A DNA stretch of 7,262 nucleotides from a bacterium (GTDB taxonomy: Bacteria > UBP15 > UBA6099 > DSWB01), in assembly GCA_020061125.1 (NCBI GenBank), contig JAGUYV010000198.1, positions 1 through 7,262 of the forward strand, in the 5' to 3' direction. Position 1 is the stretch's first letter, and each line of letters begins with the position of its first letter. The notes beneath the pieces were generated by a model. The model ran no database searches, was not told where the DNA came from, and was given only the letters and a program-made list of their open reading frames with translations. A program made the translations under genes and the position numbers. This document shows positions 1 through 7,262 of this stretch, in pieces.

Positions 1-1
1 C

Positions 2-633
<632 letters not shown>

Positions 634-691
634 ACAAAACATTGGGAAGTGATGGGGAAATGGAAAACAGCGTGACCGCGCAGAGCAAATC

Positions 692-697
692 GGGAGG
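692..697 (+). promoter_or_regulatory. Shine-Dalgarno site deciding the fapA start
   Basis: GGGAGG lies 7 bases before the ATG at 705 and 4 bases before the ATG at 702. It supports one of these tandem ATGs over the in-frame ATG at 660, which is preceded only by the less well placed GATGGGGAA, and over the far upstream in-frame ATG at 456, which is inside cheB. Confidence 0.6.
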
Positions 698-704
698 TTC
701 AATG

Positions 705-2504
705 ATGAGCGGCAGTAACGACGGATCCGTGAAAATAGAATTGTCAGGAGATGAAATGCAGGCGGTGGCCTTCATCATGCCTCCGGGCCTGGACGGCAGA
801 CCCATGGAAGTGGCGGATGTGAAGCGCGCGCTCAAGGAGGCCGGAGTGGTGAGCGGCATCGTGAACAACGAGCGCATCGCATCCTTTTGCGAAGAGGGCA
901 AGCTCGTGCCCGTGGATTTCCTGGCCGCAGCGGGCACGCAGCCCGGCGCGGGCGAGGATGCGTCCATCACCTACACCTGGCTCAAGGAAGACGCCAAAGC
1001 CCAGGACGATGTGTCCAAAATTGACTTTCGGGAGCTGAACCTGGTCAAGTCGGTCAGGGCCGGCGATGTGATTGCCGTGCGCAAGCCGCCTACGCGCGGC
1101 GCCGAGGGCGAAACCGTGACCGGCAAAAAAACGCCCGGCGAGTGGGGTTCGGACATCAGCGTCAAGCCCGGCGCCAATGTGACCTGCAACCCGGACAACA
1201 CGCAGTTCGTGGCCGCCATGGACGGTTCCCCGAAAATCGCGAACGGCGTGATCAGCGTGGACCCGGTGTACCGCATCCCCGGCGATGTGGATTACTCGAC
1301 CGGCAACATCAATTTCGCGGGCGCTCTGGAAATCAAGGGCAATGTGCAGGACGGGTTCGTGGTCAAGGCCGAGGGCAACATCAGCATCGGCGGCAATGTG
1401 CAGGCCGCGGAAGTCATCGCCGGCGGCGATGTGGCCGTGGCCGGGGGCATCATCACCCGCCACGAGGGGACTGTGTCCGCCCGAGGCTCGGTCTCCGCAA
1501 AGTTTATCGAGAACTCCGCGGTGGAAGCCGACGGGGATGTAATCGCGGACCGCGCCATCATCAACAGCAAGGTGCGCAGCAACAACCGCGTGATCTGCAC
1601 CTCGCGCGAGGGCAAAATCATGGGCGGCGACATCATGGCCTTCCACGAGATCAGGGCCAAGCATCTGGGCACGGACAAGGAAACCCTCACGGTGCTGCGC
1701 GCGGGCTTTAAGTTTGATGTGTTTCTCAAGCTCGCGGCACTGGAGGAAAAGCTCGTCAAGGTGCTGCAGGAGTCCGAAAGAATCCGCAAGAGCCTGGCGT
1801 CCGCCAAAACCGCACAGGGCGACGCCGTCATGAACCTCAAGAAGAACCTGGCGCAGCTCGACTCGCAGAAGCTGGCCATTCAGCAACACCTCGCCGCTCT
1901 GCGCGGCAAGGTGCAGGTCAACCCCTTCGCCACGGTCAAGGGCGAGGAGTTCATCCACCCGGGAACCCTCATTTACATTGGCGGAGCGCGCGAGCGCGTG
2001 GCCAAAGCCCTCAAGTTCGCCACCCTGTCCGCGGACAAGGAAGGCGGCATCGCTCTGTCCGCTTACGACGAGTTGTCCCGCTCCGTGAAAACAACCAGCG
2101 TTGGCACCAAGGAAAAACAGAAGACCGTGCTCATCGTGGACGACGCCAAATTTATGCGCAACAAGCTGCGCAACATCCTCGAGAACGCGAATTTCAAGGT
2201 CGTGGCCGAGGCCGAGGACGGCCGCGACGCCGTGGGCCTGTACAACAAGCACAAACCCGATGTGGTGACCATGGACATCACTATGCCCAATGTGGACGGC
2301 ATCACCTCCCTGCGCGCCATCAAGAAAATTGATCCCAAGGCCCGCGTGATCATGATCTCCGCCCTGGGCCAGAAGGACAAGGTCAAGGACAGCATCATCG
2401 CCGGCGCCATGGATTTCGTGATCAAGCCGTTCGTGCCGGAAAAAGTCGTGGAGATCATCTCACGCATCGCAAGCAAGGAAGACGGAAAGGAAGCAGCGCA
2501 ATGA
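705..2504 (+). CDS. fapA: FapA/DUF342 beta-helix polymer-type protein fused to a CheY-like receiver
   Basis: A protein of 599 residues. An N-terminal FapA/DUF342 region (about 1-180) is followed by Gly/Val-rich short beta-helix repeats (about 183-322), seen in phrases such as GNISIGGNVQ and GDVAVAGG. A long heptad-like Leu/Lys/Glu-rich coiled coil follows (about 341-405), then a short closing segment. This is the usual FapA plan, a family linked to polar flagella and cell-pole functions and structurally reminiscent of bactofilins. Unusually, it continues in frame into a full receiver (about 472-590) with acidic Asp479/Asp480, phosphoacceptor Asp524 in TMDITMP, Ser552 and Lys574 in IKPF. The 44-residue Asp480-Asp524 spacing equals CheY Asp13-Asp57. 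The start was chosen by the GGGAGG at 692-697; ATGs at 702 or 660 are alternatives. The stop overlaps the cheX start. The FapA assignment is firm; phosphorylation control of assembly is inference. Confidence 0.9.
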   Translation: MSGSNDGSVKIELSGDEMQAVAFIMPPGLDGRPMEVADVKRALKEAGVVSGIVNNERIASFCEEGKLVPVDFLAAAGTQPGAGEDASITYTWLKEDAKAQDDVSKIDFRELNLVKSVRAGDVIAVRKPPTRGAEGETVTGKKTPGEWGSDISVKPGANVTCNPDNTQFVAAMDGSPKIANGVISVDPVYRIPGDVDYSTGNINFAGALEIKGNVQDGFVVKAEGNISIGGNVQAAEVIAGGDVAVAGGIITRHEGTVSARGSVSAKFIENSAVEADGDVIADRAIINSKVRSNNRVICTSREGKIMGGDIMAFHEIRAKHLGTDKETLTVLRAGFKFDVFLKLAALEEKLVKVLQESERIRKSLASAKTAQGDAVMNLKKNLAQLDSQKLAIQQHLAALRGKVQVNPFATVKGEEFIHPGTLIYIGGARERVAKALKFATLSADKEGGIALSAYDELSRSVKTTSVGTKEKQKTVLIVDDAKFMRNKLRNILENANFKVVAEAEDGRDAVGLYNKHKPDVVTMDITMPNVDGITSLRAIKKIDPKARVIMISALGQKDKVKDSIIAGAMDFVIKPFVPEKVVEIISRIASKEDGKEAAQ

Positions 2505-3031
2505 AAGCCGAATACTTGAATCCATTTTTGAAATCCGTGGTGCAGATCGTGGAGAGCACGGCCGGAGAAACGCCGCAGCGCGGCAAGGTGTACCTGCGGG
2601 GCAAGTACCCCTTCGAATCCGCGGATGTGGCCATTATCGTGGGCATCACCGGAGTGCTCACCGGCCAGGTCATCCTGTCCATGACCATAGACGCCGCCAA
2701 GGGCATCGCCGCGCGCATGCTCATGGAAGACGAAGTGCCCGAACTCGACGAATACGCCCAGAGCGCCCTGGCCGAGATGGCCAACATGATCACGGCCAAC
2801 GCCACCATCGGCCTGGCCGACGCGGGCTTCAACTGCGACATCACCCCGCCCTCGGTTATCACAGGCTCACGCATCGAAATCTCCTGCCAGGAGGGCATCC
2901 AGACCCTGGTCATCCCCCTGGAACTGACCATGGGCAAACTGGATGTGAACCTGTCCATGATTGAAACCGCCATGTTCGCGGGCGTGAAAAAGAAAGTGCG
3001 CGGCGACGCCGCTGTGGAGCAGAAAGCGTAA
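2501..3031 (+). CDS. cheX: CheX-type phosphatase of a CheY-like receiver
   Basis: A cytoplasmic protein of 176 residues, slightly longer than typical CheX (about 155). CheX/CheC/FliY-family proteins speed dephosphorylation of CheY-P. The single active-site helix with the E-x2-N signature is visible as Glu92-Met-Ala-Asn95 in ALAEMANMI, as expected for CheX, whereas CheC usually has two such helices. Flanking segments GITGVLTGQVILSM and the C-terminal VIPLELTMGKLDVNLS fit the alternating-strand CheX fold. The ATG overlaps the fapA stop in ATGA (2501-2504), and an AAGGA at 2487-2491 lies 9 bases upstream, implying translational coupling to the FapA-receiver protein. The overlap makes that receiver a natural candidate substrate; the receiver encoded next is another. 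Which receiver it acts on is inference. Confidence 0.9.
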   Translation: MKAEYLNPFLKSVVQIVESTAGETPQRGKVYLRGKYPFESADVAIIVGITGVLTGQVILSMTIDAAKGIAARMLMEDEVPELDEYAQSALAEMANMITANATIGLADAGFNCDITPPSVITGSRIEISCQEGIQTLVIPLELTMGKLDVNLSMIETAMFAGVKKKVRGDAAVEQKA

Positions 3032-3050
3032 ATGCTGTGACCCGCAGGCG

Positions 3051-3710
3051 ATGCCGCCCGCGGATGATTGCGCTCAAAAAGGAATTGCCGGACCCGTGAA
3101 CGACCCCATCGAGAATAAAGTTGTCCGTTCCGTCAAAGTCTCTCTGGACAAAGCCGTGCCGGGCATGACCCTGGCCGAGGACCTGCGCAACGCAAGCGGC
3201 TCCGTGATGCTGCCTGCCGACACCGTGATCAAGCGCGAGCATATCAAAAACCTCGCCGAAAGCGGCGTCGAGCATCTGCGCATCGTCTCTTATTCGCCCC
3301 CAAAGGAATTTCATCCTCTGCGCGGCAAGACCGCAGTGGTGATTGACGACTCCCCGTTCATCCGCCACATGTTCGCGAAGCTGCTGTACCGAATGGGCGT
3401 GTTCGTGGCCGAGGAAGCAGAGACCGCGGAACTGGGCATGGCGGCCGCGCGCAAGTACAAACCCCACCTTATGATCATGGACATTTTCCTGCCTGGAATG
3501 GACGGCCTCACCGCCATCGCCAAACTCAAGCCCCTGCTGCCGGACACCCGGTTCCTGGTTGTGTCCACGCACAACAAAAAGGAATATATCATTAACGCGA
3601 TTAAGTCCGGGGCGCACGATTTCATGGCCAAGCCCATCCACTGGGAAGACCTCAAGCCGCGCGTGCTGCGCCTCATCGGCGAGCAGCCCGCGCCCGGCGA
3701 AAACCCGTAA
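3051..3710 (+). CDS. Response regulator: HD-GYP-associated-type N-terminal domain plus receiver, no output domain
   Basis: 219 residues from the ATG at 3051. Residues about 27-80 (VSLDKAVPGMTLAEDLRN, then SGSVMLPADTVIKREHIKNL) resemble the small domain that commonly precedes HD-GYP or HDOD domains (pattern: pGM.la.D, G..ll..gt.i...hi..L). Residues about 93-212 form a complete receiver: Asp99/Asp100, phosphoacceptor Asp144 in IMDIFLPGMDG, Ser172 and Lys194 in AKPIHW. No HD, GGDEF or DNA-binding domain follows, so it likely signals through protein contacts. It lies 19 bases after cheX and is probably in the same operon. The ATG at 3051 lacks a clear Shine-Dalgarno site. An in-frame GTG at 3096 (204 residues) has AAGGA at 3079-3083, 12 bases upstream, and begins just before the conserved part, so it is a credible alternative start. 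Not a gene I can name. Confidence 0.85.
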   Translation: MPPADDCAQKGIAGPVNDPIENKVVRSVKVSLDKAVPGMTLAEDLRNASGSVMLPADTVIKREHIKNLAESGVEHLRIVSYSPPKEFHPLRGKTAVVIDDSPFIRHMFAKLLYRMGVFVAEEAETAELGMAAARKYKPHLMIMDIFLPGMDGLTAIAKLKPLLPDTRFLVVSTHNKKEYIINAIKSGAHDFMAKPIHWEDLKPRVLRLIGEQPAPGENP

Positions 3711-3920
3711 TCGCTGGATATCTCATTTGGTGAACAGGCACATATTTTCGCGCGGCCCCGAAACCGGTCCTGGATTATTTTTGTTTCATGAACAGGTCTT
3801 TTTCACAAACCGGAGTTGCGGTAGAATGGAACTGGAAGCGCGGGCGGCTGCGGGAGACACTACGAGCAGATCGGAGCCGCCCGGCTGCTCGAACACCTGC
3901 ACCGGCGCGCCCAACAGAAT
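3711..3920 (+). other. Non-coding gap between the receiver gene and the hybrid kinase gene
   Basis: About 210 bases, with the first 115 noticeably richer in A+T than the genes around it, including T-runs near 3776-3787 and 3798-3803. I see no convincing hairpin terminator and no clean -35/-10 or -24/-12 pair. The octamer TGAACAGG occurs twice (3731-3738 and 3789-3796), which could be a regulator half-site pair or chance. From about 3826 to 3920 the composition turns coding-like; see the kinase entry and the finding on its start. Confidence 0.5.
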
Positions 3921-6497
3921 ATGGATAATGAGAATCGGAACACAACGGGATATCTGGCCAGGCTGTTCGTTCCCGGCGGCGCTGTGTTCGCCTGCGCCAT
4001 CATCATTTATTTCGGGATCCTTTCGCACCACCGGTTCACGCGCCACTCGGTGAATCTGTTCCAGCAGACGCAGCTCACCGTGGCGTCCAGTGCGGCCCAG
4101 GGCGTGCACAGTCTGGTAAGCAACCTCGAGCGGCAACTCGACATACTAAGCCTGTCCAGCGATGTGCAGGACGACGGCAGCGTGGAATGCCGCACGGCCC
4201 TCAAGCAATTTTATTTCAGCAATAAGAATTATGTGTACGCCGGATACCGCATGAGCAGGGACAAGCGGCTCGTGCAGATGTTTCCCGCGGATCCCAATGC
4301 GCTGGGCCAGGACATCAGCCACCAGGACCATGTCAAGGAAATGTACCGCACCGGAAACAAAGTGGTGAGCGGCCGGTTCCATGCCCTTGAGGGCTTCGAT
4401 GCGGTGACCATCCATTACCCCGTGTACCGCAACCAGGAACTCAACGGGAGCGTGGCCACGCTGGTGCGCCTTTCGAGCATCGGCGAAACATTCATCCTGC
4501 CGATTCAGGAGCACAGCGACAGAGGAATCGGCTGGCTGGTGGACGACCAGGGGGTAATCGTGTCGCACCCGGACGCCTCGATGGTGGGAGAGCCGGTGGG
4601 CGGCGTGGAATTCCTTGGAGGCTCCGACCCCGAGGGTGATGCCGCGGAACTGGCTGCAACTCTGGCCAGAGGCAAAAAGGGCGCCGGACAATACGGCGAC
4701 ATGCTCGTGGCTTACGCGCCCGTGAAGATTGGGGAACGCACATGGAGCGTGGTCGTGTCCACGCCGTTCCAGGCCATCGCCGCGCCCCTGCGGCGCAACC
4801 TGTTCAACACCATCGGCTTCATGGCCCTTATCCTTCTCATGCTTGCGGGCGCCGCGTTCTGGCTCCTGCAAACCAACATGCGCGCCGCCAGCCTCGAAAA
4901 ATCACAGAGCCACCTGCAGGAAAAACTGGCTCTGCAGGAACAGCTCCGCGCCAGCCGCGACCACCTCGAAACCATCATCCGCACCATGCCCAGCGGCCTG
5001 TTCACCATAGACGCATCGCGCACCATCCTTTCCTGGAACGAAACCGCCGAACAGATTACAGGCTACAAAGCGGAAGAGGTTATCGGACGCAGTTGCAGCC
5101 TGTTCTACGACGACATGTGCGTCAAAGGCTGCGGCTTGTGGAATGAAGCCGTGCCCAAGCCCATCTCCGGCGCCGAGTGCGCTTTCCGCCGCAAGGACGG
5201 GCAGACCATCATCCTGTCGAAAAATGTGGATTTCATGCGCGACGCCCAGGGCAATGTCACCGGCGGCATCGAGAGCTTTATTGACATCACCCAGAGCCGT
5301 AAAGCCGAGGAGGCGCGCATCAACGCCCTGGCCCTGGAAAAGGAAGTCAAGCAACTGCGCCACATGGACGAAATCAAAACAAACTTTCTGTCCATGGTGT
5401 CCCACGAGCTGCGCACGCCCCTGTCCGTGATTCTCGGCAACCTCACCCTGGCGTTGCGCGGCCGGTTCGGCGAACTCCCCGGCCAGCTCTCCGACCGCCT
5501 TAACACAATCCAGAAACGCGCCCAGCAGCTCAACCGCCTCATCGAAAATCTGCTCAACCTCACCCGGCTCGAAACCGGAAAACTCGACATCCACAAGGAG
5601 CCTCTGGCCCTGCAGCCCCTCATTGAGGAAACCCTGCTCACCCTCAAATCCGATTACGAGGAAAAGAACATCTCTATGGTTCAGAATCTGGAACCCGAGG
5701 AGCCGGTGGTGTTCGCCGACGGAGGCCTGATTCAGCAGGTATTCACCAATGTGGTCGGCAACGCCATAAAATTCACCCCGGACAACGGGACCATCACCAT
5801 CTCCACGCGCCCGCTGACCGGTGCGCTGGAAATTCGAGTCCGGGACACCGGCGTGGGCATTCCCGAAGACGCGCTCCCCAGGGTGTTCGACCGGTTTTTC
5901 CAGGCCGACAATTCCCCCACGCGCGCATTCGGCGGCACGGGACTGGGCCTGTCCATCGTCAAGGAAATCATCGGCATGCACAAGGGCGAAATCAGCATCA
6001 GCAGCCGCGAGTGCGAATACACCGAAGTCGCGTTCACACTCCCCATGCCCGGAGGCCTAGTCAGCGCAGAGGGCGGTTCCGATCCGGCCGCTCCCGAAGC
6101 CTCCAGTGAATCCGAACCGGCCGCGGCCGGGCCGTCGCGCAAAATCCTCATCGTGGACGACGACATGGATTTTCTCAACCTCACCTGCGACATGTTCAGC
6201 GGCACGAGCCACAAGATTCTTTCCGCGCCCAGCACCATCGAGGGCCTCGATCTGCTCAAGAATGAGAAGCCGGATGTGATTCTTCTGGATCTCATGATGG
6301 CTGGCCGCGACGGATACTTTTTCCTGAAAATCGTACAGGCGGACGAGACCACGCGCAGAATTCCCGTGATCGTGCTCTCGGCGTCCATTGACGAAAAGCA
6401 CCGCAGCAAAGCCAAACAGTTCGGGGCCGCCGCATACCTCACCAAGCCCGTTTCCCAGCAGGATCTCCTCGAAGAAATCGAAAAGCTGCTGCCGTGA
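3921..6497 (+). CDS. Membrane hybrid sensor histidine kinase (dCache-like - PAS - HisKA - HATPase - receiver)
   Basis: 858 residues. TM1 is about 15-34 and TM2 about 295-316, enclosing a roughly 260-residue extracytoplasmic domain of double-Cache type (YVYAGYRMSRDK, LVDDQGVIVSHPD). After a coiled-coil linker comes a PAS domain (about 349-460) with Cys392, Cys400, Cys404 and Cys420. HisKA carries phosphoacceptor His495 in MVSHELRTPL. The ATPase shows Asn614 (NVVGNAIKF), Asp642 (DTGVGIP) and GGTGLGLSI at 671-679. An Ala/Pro/Ser-rich linker (about 710-742) leads to a receiver with Asp746/Asp747, Asp790, Ser820 and Lys842. All catalytic residues are present, so it should sense an extracytoplasmic ligand and pass phosphate His to Asp and probably onward to a separate protein. 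The receiver has Ala794 (LDLMMAGRDGY) where Pro is usual. ATG 3921 is the first possible start in frame but has no Shine-Dalgarno site. The ligand is unknown. Confidence 0.93.
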   Translation: MDNENRNTTGYLARLFVPGGAVFACAIIIYFGILSHHRFTRHSVNLFQQTQLTVASSAAQGVHSLVSNLERQLDILSLSSDVQDDGSVECRTALKQFYFSNKNYVYAGYRMSRDKRLVQMFPADPNALGQDISHQDHVKEMYRTGNKVVSGRFHALEGFDAVTIHYPVYRNQELNGSVATLVRLSSIGETFILPIQEHSDRGIGWLVDDQGVIVSHPDASMVGEPVGGVEFLGGSDPEGDAAELAATLARGKKGAGQYGDMLVAYAPVKIGERTWSVVVSTPFQAIAAPLRRNLFNTIGFMALILLMLAGAAFWLLQTNMRAASLEKSQSHLQEKLALQEQLRASRDHLETIIRTMPSGLFTIDASRTILSWNETAEQITGYKAEEVIGRSCSLFYDDMCVKGCGLWNEAVPKPISGAECAFRRKDGQTIILSKNVDFMRDAQGNVTGGIESFIDITQSRKAEEARINALALEKEVKQLRHMDEIKTNFLSMVSHELRTPLSVILGNLTLALRGRFGELPGQLSDRLNTIQKRAQQLNRLIENLLNLTRLETGKLDIHKEPLALQPLIEETLLTLKSDYEEKNISMVQNLEPEEPVVFADGGLIQQVFTNVVGNAIKFTPDNGTITISTRPLTGALEIRVRDTGVGIPEDALPRVFDRFFQADNSPTRAFGGTGLGLSIVKEIIGMHKGEISISSRECEYTEVAFTLPMPGGLVSAEGGSDPAAPEASSESEPAAAGPSRKILIVDDDMDFLNLTCDMFSGTSHKILSAPSTIEGLDLLKNEKPDVILLDLMMAGRDGYFFLKIVQADETTRRIPVIVLSASIDEKHRSKAKQFGAAAYLTKPVSQQDLLEEIEKLLP

Positions 6498-6574
6498 CAC
6501 GCTGCCCAGGGCCGCTTGTCTCCATTCTGAAAATTTCGTTGTGTCGAACAATGGTGAGGGGATAGCGCGGCGCG

Positions 6575-7261
6575 TCACGCCCAGCGGCGGCGCCACTGGC
6601 AGAACACGAACAAGTTCCACAGTTTTTTATGCTGGTCTTCGCGGCCTGCGGCGTGCGCGTCCAGGATGCGCCGCACGGCCGCGGGATTGAACAGGCCCTG
6701 CTCTTTGAGGCTGCGCTCCGACAGTGCATCGCGAAACTCGTCCAGCAGGTCTTCTTTAATCCACGCGGTCACGGGAATGCCGAACCCTTTCTTTGGCCGT
6801 TTGAGCACGAACTCCGGAATCAGCGGCGCCGCAGCTTTCCGCAGGATGTATTTGGTGGTCCAGCCCTTGAGCTTGAGGGCCGTCGGCAGGCGCGACGCGA
6901 ATTCCACGATCCGGTAGTCCAGGAACGGCGTGCGCGCTTCCAGGGAGTGCATCATGGACGCGCGGTCCACTTTTGTCATCAAGTCTTCGCCCAGATAAAA
7001 GCGCAGGTCCGTGAACATGGCGATGTCCAGGTCCGCCCACTTTTCGCGCACCGCGCCCAGGGCCGCGCGCGCCGGCTCGAAGATGTCCTGGTCTCTGACC
7101 GCATGCAGGAACTCCGGGGAAAGAAACTCCGCGCGCTCGTGCGGGGCCATGGGGCCGAGCCACACGAGCTGCCGCTCCAGGGGCGGGTACTGCGCGCCCT
7201 CGGCGAACTTGATGAACTTGAACGGCAGGTTCATGTTTTTCTCGGACGCCGGCAGCATGCG
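6575..7261 (-). CDS. asnB: Asparagine synthetase (glutamine-hydrolysing) AsnB type, C-terminal part
   Basis: About 229 residues of the synthetase domain, reading leftward and open through the right edge; the full enzyme is usually near 600 residues, so most of it lies outside the window. AsnB converts aspartate, ATP and glutamine to asparagine in the cytoplasm; paralogues serve in exopolysaccharide and surface-glycan clusters. Visible family signatures are YLGEDLMTKVDRASMMHSLE followed by ARTPFLDYRIVEFASRLP, then LKLKGWTTKYILRKA, then VLKRPKKGFGIPVTAWI, and a C-terminal HKKLWNLFVFCQWRR. The methionine at 7258 is internal, not a start, because the reading frame continues to the edge. It converges on the kinase gene with a 77-base gap and has no evident functional link to the signalling genes. 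Housekeeping versus glycan-cluster role cannot be decided from this fragment. Confidence 0.9.
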   Translation of the reverse strand, partial: RMLPASEKNMNLPFKFIKFAEGAQYPPLERQLVWLGPMAPHERAEFLSPEFLHAVRDQDIFEPARAALGAVREKWADLDIAMFTDLRFYLGEDLMTKVDRASMMHSLEARTPFLDYRIVEFASRLPTALKLKGWTTKYILRKAAAPLIPEFVLKRPKKGFGIPVTAWIKEDLLDEFRDALSERSLKEQGLFNPAAVRRILDAHAAGREDQHKKLWNLFVFCQWRRRWA

Positions 7262-7262
7262 C

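Noticed and set aside
744-2252. A 502-codon open frame on the - strand inside the fapA-like gene
   Set aside because: It is antisense to a clear FapA-receiver gene. Its His/Gly/Val/Ala/Asp-rich translation is what the complement of a GC-biased frame gives, with no recognisable domain.
3064-3099. Mini open frame starting at ATG 3064 after cheX
   Set aside because: Only 11 codons, inside the start region of the next gene. Its own start has no Shine-Dalgarno site, and the AAGGA lies within it rather than before it.
3736-3753. Possible -24/-12 (sigma54) promoter around AGGCACATATTTTCGC
   Set aside because: The distance from the GG to the GC is one base too long for the strict sigma54 spacing and the -12 element is poor.
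3731-3796. Direct repeat TGAACAGG (3731-3738 and 3789-3796) as an operator pair
   Set aside because: Only eight bases match, the flanks differ and neither copy is palindromic; chance is a sufficient explanation.
4902-5981. A 359-codon open frame on the - strand inside the kinase gene
   Set aside because: It is the antisense shadow of the PAS-HisKA-HATPase region, with no domain motifs and low-complexity composition.
6529-6553. Small hairpin between the kinase and asnB genes as a terminator
   Set aside because: The 6-base stem 6537-6542/6548-6553 includes a G-T pair that becomes a mismatch on the - strand. There is no T-run after it on the + strand and only a weak one on the - strand.

Overview
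The window is a GC-rich bacterial segment (about 60% G+C by eye) with tightly packed, strongly codon-biased genes. Five genes run on the + strand and one runs toward them on the - strand. The combination of a FapA/DUF342 polymer protein, CheX, a Cys-rich PAS kinase and a receiver paired with an HD-GYP-type N-terminal domain suggests a Desulfovibrio-like member of the Desulfobacterota. That placement is inferred from gene style, not from a marker gene.

Layout. (1) 2-610: C-terminal methylesterase domain of a CheB, open at the left edge. (2) 705-2504: FapA/DUF342 right-handed beta-helix protein with a coiled coil and, unusually, a complete CheY-like receiver at its C-terminus. (3) 2501-3031: CheX-type CheY-P phosphatase, overlapping the fapA stop by ATGA. 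(4) 3051-3710: response regulator with an N-terminal domain like that preceding HD-GYP domains, followed by a receiver and no output domain. (5) 3711-3920: non-coding gap, the last part of which may encode an extended kinase N-terminus in a broken frame. (6) 3921-6497: membrane hybrid histidine kinase (TM, dCache-like sensor, TM, Cys-rich PAS, HisKA, HATPase, receiver). (7) 6575-7261: C-terminal part of an AsnB-type asparagine synthetase on the - strand, cut by the right edge.

How they may work together. CheB ties the block to a chemotaxis pathway. The next three genes form a compact module: a polymer-forming protein carrying its own receiver, a translationally coupled receiver phosphatase, and a stand-alone receiver protein. 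The simplest reading is that phosphorylation of the FapA receiver controls assembly, localisation or partner binding of FapA, and that CheX resets it. The hybrid kinase, with an extracytoplasmic Cache sensor and a possible redox- or metal-sensing PAS domain, is a candidate phosphodonor but is separated by about 210 bases and may be its own unit. asnB appears unrelated.

The most unexpected sequence-level signal is the complete absence of the palindrome ACGT from all 7262 bases. Asp-Val, Asn-Val, His-Val and Tyr-Val pairs are written with T-ending first codons despite the strong overall preference for C/G at third positions.
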